Made by a program: the position numbers and the translations under genes
Shown: piece after piece, positions 1 to 5,206 of the stretch
Position numbering within the stretch: position 1 is the first letter of the stretch
Layout: every line of letters begins with the position of its first letter
The notes under the pieces: model-generated
Seen by the model: only the letters and a program-made list of their open reading frames with translations
What the model was told of the DNA's origin: nothing
Database searches by the model: none
From: Ruminococcaceae bacterium UBA5401
Lineage (GTDB): Bacteria; Bacillota; Clostridia; Oscillospirales; Acutalibacteraceae
Direction: 5' to 3'
Assembly: GCA_002409675.1 (NCBI GenBank)
Contig: DHOB01000029.1
Span: forward strand, 11,166-16,371
DNA length: 5,206 nucleotides

Positions 1-977
1 GTCCAGTCGTAGCCGTAGTTCGGGATGCCCATCAGGATTTTTTCCGGCGGGATGGCGGTGACCGCGTACTGCAGCACCTGCTCCACGCGGTCCAGCGGGG
101 CGACCGCCATGGGCGGGCCGTAGGTGTAGCCCCACTCGTAGGTCATCAGAATCACGCGGTCGGCCAGCTCGCCGTGGACGGGGTAGTCGTGCGCCTCGTA
201 CAGCAGGCCCGGCTGGTCGGCGGAGGTTTTCGGCGCGAGGGAGGTGGCGACCCGGTACCCGAGCGGGTGCAGCCGCTCCACGACCCTGCGCAGAAAGGCG
301 TTGTAGGCCTCGCGGTCCTCCGGGCGGATATACTCGAAGTCGATGTTCAGTCCGTAGTATTTTTCCCCGCCGCCGAGCGCGCCGACGATGTTTTCGAGCA
401 GCGCGTCCTGCGCGGCCGGGTCCGTGAGGACCGCGTGCGCGATGTCGCTGCTGAAGCCGCCCTCCGGCCGCAGGTTCGTCACGGCCATCATCGGGGCCAC
501 CCGCTGCGCGCGCGCCGCCTGCACGGGGGCCGCGTCGTCCAGCGAGGCCAGGCTGCCGTCCGCGCGCGCCTCGTAGCTGAACAGGGTCAGGTAGGTCAGG
601 AACGGCAGCGTCCACTCCAGCGTGGCGGGCCGGATGCCCGTCGTGTAGCCGTTGACTTCCGCGCTGCCGAGCCGGGGCAGCGTGACCGGAATCACGAGCC
701 GCTGCCCGGCGTCAATCCGGTCCGGGTCGGTCACGGAGGGGTTCGCCTGCGCCAGTGCCTGCTGCGTCACGCCGTACAGCGCGGCAATCTGCGAAAAGGT
801 CTCGCCCGGCTGCACGGTGTGAACCACGCTCTCGGCCGGCAGCACCAGCGTCTGCCCCACGACGAGCCGGCCCGGGTTCTGCAGCCCGTTGTCGCCGATC
901 ACGTCCTGTACGGAGACGCCGTACCGCCGGGCGATGCCGTACACGCTGTCGCCCTGCCGAACCGTATAGATAACCAT
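1..977 (-). CDS. sleL: SleL/YaaH-type spore cortex-lytic enzyme: two LysM domains plus GH18 glycosidase (partial, C-terminus off the left edge)
   Basis: Reading the minus strand from the ATG at 977-975 gives 325 residues with no stop before the window edge; family members are usually about 430 residues, so roughly the last quarter is missing. Residues 2-46 and 52-97 are two LysM peptidoglycan-binding domains (YTVRQGDSVYGIARRYG; HTVQPGETFSQIAALYG). From about residue 105 a glycosyl hydrolase family 18 barrel follows: GLNIDFEYI at 209-217 is the catalytic strand, with D213 and E215 as the expected catalytic pair, then LMTYEWG (277-283) and GIPNYGYDW (317-325), both typical of the SleL/YaaH branch. 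There is no signal peptide: the protein opens directly into LysM1, as in YaaH, which is made in the mother cell and placed in the spore coat/cortex layers. In that family the enzyme is an N-acetylglucosaminidase acting on cortex fragments during germination. The start is supported by a purine-rich ribosome binding site at 984-995. The family is well supported; substrate and timing are inferred from relatives. Confidence 0.92.
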   Translation of the reverse strand, partial: MVIYTVRQGDSVYGIARRYGVSVQDVIGDNGLQNPGRLVVGQTLVLPAESVVHTVQPGETFSQIAALYGVTQQALAQANPSVTDPDRIDAGQRLVIPVTLPRLGSAEVNGYTTGIRPATLEWTLPFLTYLTLFSYEARADGSLASLDDAAPVQAARAQRVAPMMAVTNLRPEGGFSSDIAHAVLTDPAAQDALLENIVGALGGGEKYYGLNIDFEYIRPEDREAYNAFLRRVVERLHPLGYRVATSLAPKTSADQPGLLYEAHDYPVHGELADRVILMTYEWGYTYGPPMAVAPLDRVEQVLQYAVTAIPPEKILMGIPNYGYDW

Positions 978-983
978 AAAAAT

Positions 984-995
984 CCCCTTTCTCCT
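984..995 (-). promoter_or_regulatory. Ribosome binding site of the LysM-GH18 gene
   Basis: On the minus strand AGGAGAAAGGGG lies just upstream of the ATG at 977. The GAAAGGGG part sits 6 nt from the start and resembles the anti-Shine-Dalgarno complement GAAAGGAGG; the AGGAG part sits 13 nt away. The strong purine run fixes this ATG as the start, immediately before the first LysM domain. Confidence 0.75.
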
Positions 996-1002
996 GCTGC
1001 TT

Positions 1003-1039
1003 TTTCTTAAATATATGCCGCGGGGGAAACGCTTCATGC
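1003..1039 (-). promoter_or_regulatory. Candidate sigma-E-like sporulation promoter for the LysM-GH18 gene
   Basis: The minus strand reads CATATATT at 1017-1010, which fits the Bacillus sigma-E -10 pattern CATAYAHT. Fifteen bases further upstream GCATGAA (1039-1033) partly matches the sigma-E -35 pattern KMATATT (first four positions). A start near 1003 would leave a leader of about 25 nt carrying the ribosome binding site. The short AT-rich island stands out in very GC-rich DNA. Expression of the B. subtilis homologue yaaH in the sigma-E regulon makes this assignment sensible. The -35 match is imperfect, so this is a candidate only. Confidence 0.4.
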
Positions 1040-1092
1040 GGCTTTCGCAGCCACCCCCGGGGACGGGCGCGCTTTTTCTCGCGCTTTGCGCC

Positions 1093-1121
1093 GTTTTATC
1101 CCGGGCTTTTTGTGATATAAT
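1093..1121 (+). promoter_or_regulatory. Extended -10 housekeeping promoter of the rlmB transcription unit
   Basis: TATAAT at 1116-1121 is a perfect -10 hexamer, preceded by TG at 1113-1114 with one base between, giving an extended -10 element (TGATATAAT). At a 17-bp spacing the -35 position (1093-1098, GTTTTA) is a poor match, as is common for extended -10 promoters. Transcription would begin near 1127-1129, about 28 nt before the rlmB ATG. This means the upstream in-frame ATG at 1015 lies outside the transcript and cannot be the main start. Confidence 0.75.
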
Positions 1122-1137
1122 GAGGAAAACAAGGAAC

Positions 1138-1144
1138 GGGGGAG
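1138..1144 (+). promoter_or_regulatory. Ribosome binding site that decides the rlmB start
   Basis: GGGGGAG lies 11 nt before the ATG at 1156, a slightly long but workable spacing. Together with the promoter at 1093-1121 it favours 1156 over the upstream in-frame ATG codons at 1015 and 1036. Confidence 0.6.
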
Positions 1145-1155
1145 CTGCTGAATTT

Positions 1156-1932
1156 ATGGAAGAGAAGAATGAGAAGGACGAAAGAAGCGGCGGGGACCTG
1201 ATTGCGGGGAGGAACGCCGTGGCCGAGGCGCTGCGCAGCGGGCGGCCGATCGACTGCCTGTACGTGGCGCGCGGCGGGCGCCCGGGCTCTCTGGGCGCGC
1301 TGACCGCGCAGGCAAAGCGCCGCGGGATTCCCGTCAAAGAGACGGACAAAAGGAAGCTGGACCGCCTGTGCGGCCCCACGGAGCACCAGGGCGTGGCGGC
1401 CGCGGCGGCCGCGAAGGAATACGCGAGCGTGGACGACATCTTCCGCGTCGCGAAGGAGCGCGGCGAACCGCCCTTCATCCTGGTCGCGGACGGCCTGGAG
1501 GACCCGCACAACCTCGGCGCGGTGATCCGCGTGGCGGAGTGCGCGGGCGCGCACGGGGTGATTCTTCCCCGGCGGCGCAGCGCGGGCCTGACGGCCGCCG
1601 TGGAAAGGGCGAGCGCCGGCGCGCTGGAGTACGTCCCCGTCGCCCGCGTGCCGAACCTGGCGGCTGCGCTGGAGGACCTGAAGGCCCGCGGCGTCTGGAT
1701 TTACGCCGCGGACATGGACGGGCAGCCGTGGTGCGAAACGGACTTTTCCGGCCCGCTCGCGCTGGTCATCGGCTCGGAGGGCACCGGCCTCGGCCGGCTC
1801 GTCCGGGAAAAATCGGATTTTGTGATATCCCTGCCGATGATGGGCAAGATAAATTCGCTTAACGCATCCGTCGCATGCGGCGTCATCTGCTATGAAATCC
1901 TCCGGCAGAGGCACGGCGTTAAGACAAAATAA
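1156..1932 (+). CDS. rlmB: 23S rRNA (guanosine-2'-O-)-methyltransferase, SpoU/TrmH family (RlmB-like)
   Basis: This is a 258-residue SPOUT-class methyltransferase, close to the usual 245-250 for RlmB. Residues about 14-90 form the N-terminal SpoU substrate-binding domain (LIAGRNAVAEAL at the start, EHQGVAA at its end). Residues about 106-252 are the knotted catalytic domain with the three SpoU motifs. Motif 1 is at 111-131 (DGLEDPHNLGAVIRVAECAG, N119 and R125). Motif 2 is at 204-213 (VIGSEGTGLG, E208). Motif 3 is at 226-243 (LPMMGKINSLNASVACGV, N236 and S238), which builds the S-adenosylmethionine-binding knot. RlmB methylates G2251 (E. coli numbering) in the 23S rRNA P-loop, acting in the cytoplasm on assembling 50S subunits. 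The target base is assigned by family; other TrmH-family proteins modify different guanosines. Translation from the upstream ATG at 1015 would add 47 residues unlike any family N-terminus and would start before the promoter. The next gene begins 17 nt after the stop. The usual Firmicutes neighbours (cysS, mrnC) are absent. Confidence 0.93.
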   Translation: MEEKNEKDERSGGDLIAGRNAVAEALRSGRPIDCLYVARGGRPGSLGALTAQAKRRGIPVKETDKRKLDRLCGPTEHQGVAAAAAAKEYASVDDIFRVAKERGEPPFILVADGLEDPHNLGAVIRVAECAGAHGVILPRRRSAGLTAAVERASAGALEYVPVARVPNLAAALEDLKARGVWIYAADMDGQPWCETDFSGPLALVIGSEGTGLGRLVREKSDFVISLPMMGKINSLNASVACGVICYEILRQRHGVKTK

Positions 1933-1949
1933 CTCGGGAGCGGATTGCG

Positions 1950-4900
1950 ATGAAAGACGAAAAAAAAGCCCCGCGCGGCGATTATTCCGTCGATGAGATT
2001 CTGGCGGAGGCGCACGTGATGAAGGAGCGCGAGTCGGCCGGCAAAAAGGCCGCCCCGCCCAGGGCCGGCGCGCCGGAGCACAGCGCGCCAGCCGCGGCGG
2101 AAAAGCCCGCCGGCGCGGAGGAGATCGCCCGCCGCGCGCGGGAGGCCCTTTCGACGGAGGCCGGCGAAGCCGGGCCCGCGCAGGGCGCCGGCGCGCCGAA
2201 GACCCAAAAGCCGAAGAAGAAAAAGCGCTTTTCGCTGTTTCACCGCAGAAAAAAAGAAGAGGATTCCGACGACGGCATGAAGGACGACGTGTACTACGGC
2301 CTTCAGCTCAAGCCGCTGGAGGAGTACCGGCGCGAATACGAGGAGACCGTGCAGTTCGACTCCATCCGGCCCGAAACGGAGAAAAAGGCCGCGCCGCCCG
2401 AAGCGCAGAAGCCGGCCGGCGGCGCCGGGCAGCCCAGCTTCCCCTACCTGTTCGACCGGGATTCCGCCGAAAGCGGCGGGGCGGACCCGCAGCTCTCCGA
2501 AGCCGTCGAGAAAATCCACCGCGAGCGGCAGAAGCGCCTCGAAAAAATCATGGAGCACGCGGGCCTCGACGCCGGCGACGTGTTCGGCGCGGAGGATTCC
2601 GCGCCGGGGCCCGAAGTGCCCCCGCCGTCCGTGCGGCCGGAGATACCGCCCGTCCCGCCTTCCGGCTTCCCCGTCCAAAAGCCGGCGGCGCCCCCCGCGG
2701 CGCCTCCCGGCCCGATGCACCCCGCTCCTCCGCCGGCGGTCACGCCGCCCGCCGGGCCGCCGCGTCCCGCGCCGCCGGAAACCCCGCCCGCGCCCCGCGC
2801 GCCGGAGCTCTCGCGGCGGGAAAAGCCGGGCGCGGAGGAAAATCCGGCCGCGCCCGCCGAAAGCCCCGAAGCGCCGCCGAAAGACGAAAGCGCCGCGCCC
2901 GAAGAGCCGCCCGCGCCGGTCCGCGAGCCGGGCGTCCCGGCCCCCGCGAAGGACCGCCGCCCCGCGCCCCCGCCGAGACAGGAGCCGAAGGACCGGCCCG
3001 TGCCGGGGTACCGCCTTGAGAATCCGCCGCTGCACGTCATCGACCCCGGCGGAATCGGGCAGGCCCTCGCCGCCGAGGCGGCGGCCTACAAAATTCCGCC
3101 CGCGCCCGAGGCGAAACCCATCCCGTTCCCGGCGGAAAAGCCGGCTCCGCCGAAGCCGGAAGCCGCCGAACCCCCCCGGAAGCAGCCGGAAAAAGAGCCG
3201 GGCCCGGCGGATTCGCCCTCCGGGCCGCCCGGCGGCATCGACCGCCTGCCCCTTCCGCAGGCCGCGCCGCCGGAGCCCAAAAAACGGTTCCGCCTGTTCG
3301 GCAGCGAGGAGGACCCCGCCCAGGCCCCCGCCGAGCCCCGCGGCGCGGAGGAGCCGCTGGAGGACTACGACAGCCCGGCGGACGCGCCCTCGGTGCAGAA
3401 CGACCTTTCCGCCAGCGTGCGCAGGCTTTTCCTGCGCTTCGCGGTCACGGGCCTGTGCACGGTTCTGCTGCTGGCCCTCGGCTTTTTTGCGGAGCACCCG
3501 GCCCTTCTGCCGCCGGCGCTACATAGCCTGTACGACCCGCAGGCCCTGCGGATCGCCCAGCTCATCTTTCTGCTGATCTGCGGGGCGTTCTGCGCGCCGG
3601 CCCTCTGGAACGGGCTGAGCGGCCTGTTCGCCTTCCGCGCCAATACCGACAGCGCCGCCGCGGTGGCCGCGGCGGCCGCGCTGCTGCAGAACCTCATGTT
3701 CCTGTTCCTGCCGGGCGGCAGCGGCCTGCACCTGTACACGCCCCTCGCGGCGGCCGCGCTGTTCCTCAACACGGCGGGCAAGCTCAGCATGGCGCGCCGC
3801 ATCCTGCGCAATTTCCGCTTTCTCACTTCGCCGGGGCAGAAGTACGCGGTGCAGATGTTCCGCGACCACAACACCGCCATCCGCCTCGTCCCGGCGAGCG
3901 CGGACGGCGACCCGAAAATTGCCTACCAGGCCAAGGCCGGCTTTCTGAGCGGCTTCCTGCGCCTCTCCTACGCATCGGACCCCGCCGACCACATCTCCCA
4001 GCTCCTCGCGCCCGTCGGCTTCATCGCCGGGCTGGCGCTCTGTGCCGCCGCGGCGTTCCTCACGAAGGACGGCGCGAAGGCGCTGACGGTCTTCGCGGCC
4101 TCGGCCTGCGTGTGCGTGCCGTTCGCCAACACGCTCTGCGTGAATCTTCCGCTCGCGCGCATCTCCAAAATCGCGGCGCGCTGCGGCGGCATGGCGGTCG
4201 GCTGGCCCGCGGTCGACCGCTTCAGCGAGGTCGGCTGGATTCTGGCGGATGCGCGGGACCTGTTCCCGCGCGGGACCGTCACCCTGAGCGGCATCCAGAC
4301 CTTCTCCGGCGGCAGAATCGACAGAGCCATCCTCGACGCCACGGCGCTGGCGGAAGCGGCGGGCGGCCCGCTGAACGACCTCTTCAGCCAGATTGTCAAA
4401 AGCCGGGACGACATTCTGCCCCGCGTGGAGCGCTCCTCCTACGAGGACGGCGCGGGGGTCTGCGGCGTGGTCTCCGGCCGGGACGTGCTGATCGGCAGCC
4501 GGGAGCTGCTCAAAAAGCACGGCGTGGCCGCGCCCTCCCCGGAATACGAGGGCAAGTACCTGCGCGCGGGGAAGGTGCCGCTGTACCTCGCGTGCGGCGG
4601 CGCCCTCGTGGCGATGTTCCTGGTCTCCTACCGCTCCGACCGGCGCAGGGCCAAGGAGCTGCGCCGGCTGGAGTACAACGGCATCGGTCTGGCCGTGCGC
4701 ACCCGCGACCCGAACGTCACCCCGCGCCTGCTGGCCTCGTGCTTCGGCCTCAGCGAGCACTCCGTCGTGATTCTGCCCGAAAAGCTCGGCGAATTCTACC
4801 GCGCCCTGCGCAGGAATCCCCCGGAGCGCCCCGAGGCGGTGCTGGCCACCCGCGGCCGCGCAACCGCCATGATGCGCCTGCTGACCGCCTGCGTGCGCCA

Positions 4901-5081
4901 GCGCGGCAACATCGCCATCGCCGTGGCGCTGCAGGTGGCGGGCGTGGCGCTCGGCTTCGCGCTGGTCGCGATGCTCGTCTTCTCCTCCAGCCTCGGCCAG
5001 ATTACGGCGACGGCGATGGCCGCCTTCGAGGCCTTCTGGGCTCTGGCCGTGATTTTCGTCCCCCGCCTCCGCAAGCCCTGA
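1950..5081 (+). CDS. Long proline-rich membrane protein with a degenerate P1B-type (heavy-metal) ATPase core; probable pseudo-ATPase of unknown function
   Basis: The protein has 1043 residues; GGGAG (1936-1940) lies 9 nt before the ATG. Residues 1-485 are hydrophilic, rich in Pro, Ala and Glu, and probably disordered; about 50 of residues 221-350 are proline. Less simple islands lie at 11-29 (DYSVDEILAEAHVMKE), 112-140, a charged helix at 182-205, and 352-382. KKRFxLF occurs at 91-97 and 444-450. Residues 485-1043 follow the layout of P1B metal pumps. Helices lie near 494-513, 533-556, 568-588, 593-610, 686-703, 709-732, 985-1010 and 1017-1037, with cytoplasmic loops where the actuator and the phosphorylation/nucleotide domains belong. 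RANTDSAAAV (563-572) resembles the RPNMDTLVAL segment of CopA-like pumps, and DGAGVCGVVSGRDVLIGSREL (from 833) resembles the nucleotide-domain GxG region. Catalytic motifs are altered: CPC is CVC (720-722), DKTGT is DARDL (767-771), HP is GP (806-807), TGDN is TRDP (918-921), the TGE loop is lost, and GDGxNDxP is missing. The frame is unbroken, so it is probably an expressed non-pumping protein. Relation to P-type ATPases is strong from pattern; function is not known. Confidence 0.8.
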   Translation: MKDEKKAPRGDYSVDEILAEAHVMKERESAGKKAAPPRAGAPEHSAPAAAEKPAGAEEIARRAREALSTEAGEAGPAQGAGAPKTQKPKKKKRFSLFHRRKKEEDSDDGMKDDVYYGLQLKPLEEYRREYEETVQFDSIRPETEKKAAPPEAQKPAGGAGQPSFPYLFDRDSAESGGADPQLSEAVEKIHRERQKRLEKIMEHAGLDAGDVFGAEDSAPGPEVPPPSVRPEIPPVPPSGFPVQKPAAPPAAPPGPMHPAPPPAVTPPAGPPRPAPPETPPAPRAPELSRREKPGAEENPAAPAESPEAPPKDESAAPEEPPAPVREPGVPAPAKDRRPAPPPRQEPKDRPVPGYRLENPPLHVIDPGGIGQALAAEAAAYKIPPAPEAKPIPFPAEKPAPPKPEAAEPPRKQPEKEPGPADSPSGPPGGIDRLPLPQAAPPEPKKRFRLFGSEEDPAQAPAEPRGAEEPLEDYDSPADAPSVQNDLSASVRRLFLRFAVTGLCTVLLLALGFFAEHPALLPPALHSLYDPQALRIAQLIFLLICGAFCAPALWNGLSGLFAFRANTDSAAAVAAAAALLQNLMFLFLPGGSGLHLYTPLAAAALFLNTAGKLSMARRILRNFRFLTSPGQKYAVQMFRDHNTAIRLVPASADGDPKIAYQAKAGFLSGFLRLSYASDPADHISQLLAPVGFIAGLALCAAAAFLTKDGAKALTVFAASACVCVPFANTLCVNLPLARISKIAARCGGMAVGWPAVDRFSEVGWILADARDLFPRGTVTLSGIQTFSGGRIDRAILDATALAEAAGGPLNDLFSQIVKSRDDILPRVERSSYEDGAGVCGVVSGRDVLIGSRELLKKHGVAAPSPEYEGKYLRAGKVPLYLACGGALVAMFLVSYRSDRRRAKELRRLEYNGIGLAVRTRDPNVTPRLLASCFGLSEHSVVILPEKLGEFYRALRRNPPERPEAVLATRGRATAMMRLLTACVRQRGNIAIAVALQVAGVALGFALVAMLVFSSSLGQITATAMAAFEAFWALAVIFVPRLRKP

Positions 5082-5085
5082 GCGG

Positions 5086-5100
5086 GCAGCGTAACGCTGC
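5086..5100. repeat. Short perfect inverted repeat just after the stop codon
   Basis: GCAGCG-TAA-CGCTGC forms a 6-bp stem with a 3-nt loop, starting 4 nt after the TGA at 5079-5081. No T-tract follows, so it is not itself an intrinsic terminator. It could stabilise the 3' end of the message or be a protein-binding palindrome; the sequence does not decide. Confidence 0.45.
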
Positions 5101-5162
5101 ATCTTCGGCCCGGCGTGGGGAACGGCGAAAACTGAAAGTTTAGTCTGCCGGGATGGTCAAAG

Positions 5163-5200
5163 AAAGCTCTCGAAGCGTAAATTTTGCTTCGGGAGTTTTT
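5163..5200 (+). terminator. Rho-independent terminator of the rlmB-pseudo-ATPase unit
   Basis: CTCTCGAAGC (5167-5176) pairs over all ten positions, with one G-T wobble, with GCTTCGGGAG (5186-5195). The loop is 9 nt and five T residues (5196-5200) follow directly. The AAAG before the stem can pair with the T-tract and lengthen the hairpin. It lies about 85 nt after the stop codon and is the first such structure downstream of rlmB, supporting a two-gene transcript. Read on the minus strand, the stem gains a mismatch and has only an interrupted T-run, so it would work less well that way. Confidence 0.9.
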
Positions 5201-5206
5201 ATAGCT

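Noticed and set aside
174..1010. 278-codon plus-strand frame opposite the LysM-GH18 gene
   Set aside because: The minus strand encodes clear LysM and GH18 motifs over the same bases; the plus-strand product is an Arg/Val/His-rich shadow.
1021..1059. CGGGGG/CCCCCG inverted repeat in the divergent intergenic region as a possible terminator
   Set aside because: Only 6 bp of pairing across a long loop, no T-tract on either strand, and no gene ends here since the flanking genes diverge.
1015..1155. Longer rlmB product starting at the ATG at 1015
   Set aside because: The extra 47 residues do not resemble the family and the start lies upstream of the extended -10 promoter.
1396..1413. Two tandem GCGGCCGCG units inside rlmB
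   Set aside because: They encode the alanine run between the two RlmB domains and are explained by alanine codons in a GC-rich genome.
1096..1914. 272-codon minus-strand frame opposite rlmB
   Set aside because: rlmB on the plus strand carries all three SpoU motifs; the antisense product has no family features.
2580..3350. Repetitive GC-rich stretch as a possible tandem-repeat array or CRISPR
   Set aside because: No fixed-length repeated unit or spacers are seen; similarity comes from recurring Pro, Ala and Glu codons in one open frame.
1890..3497. 535-codon open frame on the minus strand opposite the proline-rich region
   Set aside because: Its product is Arg/Gly/Leu-rich low complexity with no recognisable domain. 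Long antisense frames are expected where GC is high and stop codons are rare. The plus-strand frame has a ribosome binding site, recognisable domains and the expected codon bias.
3519..5102. 527-codon open frame on the minus strand opposite the ATPase-like core
   Set aside because: Product is rich in Arg, Ala, Gly, Glu, Gln and His without hydrophobic segments or motifs. It mirrors the G/C-ending codons of the plus-strand gene and has no convincing start region.
4112..5143. 343-codon plus-strand frame overlapping the end of the membrane protein
   Set aside because: It is the +1-shifted reading of the same DNA, Arg/Gly/Pro-rich and without hydrophobic helices. It is not a sign of frameshift, because the main frame continues with recognisable segments to its stop.

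Overview
The window is very GC-rich and has strong G/C bias at third codon positions. It carries a spore cortex-lytic enzyme gene with clostridial/bacillar-type promoters, ribosome binding sites and an intrinsic terminator. This points to a high-GC, endospore-forming member of the Clostridia, most likely near Oscillospiraceae/Ruminococcaceae. That placement is inferred from gene content and composition, not from a search.

Layout: (1) Bases 1-977, minus strand: the 5' portion (325 codons) of a SleL/YaaH-type protein with two LysM domains and a GH18 catalytic domain. It runs off the left edge. (2) Bases 978-1155: a divergent intergenic region with a sigma-E-like promoter facing left and an extended -10 housekeeping promoter facing right. 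(3) Bases 1156-1932, plus strand: rlmB, a SpoU/TrmH-family 23S rRNA 2'-O-methyltransferase. (4) Bases 1950-5081, plus strand, 17 nt after rlmB and probably co-transcribed: a 1043-residue membrane protein. (5) Bases 5082-5206: an inverted repeat and then a clear rho-independent terminator that closes the rlmB transcription unit.

The notable item is the 1043-residue protein. Its first ~485 residues are a proline/alanine-rich, apparently disordered cytoplasmic region. Its last ~560 residues have the eight-helix layout and recognisable segment order of a P1B (heavy-metal) P-type ATPase. Almost every catalytic signature is altered or missing: DKTGT, TGE, HP, TGDN, GDGxNDxP, and the proline of the CPC metal site. 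The frame is intact over 3.1 kb with uniform codon bias, so it looks like a maintained pseudo-ATPase rather than a decaying gene. Its function is unknown. The only functional link visible here is co-transcription with an rRNA methyltransferase, next to but divergent from a sporulation gene.
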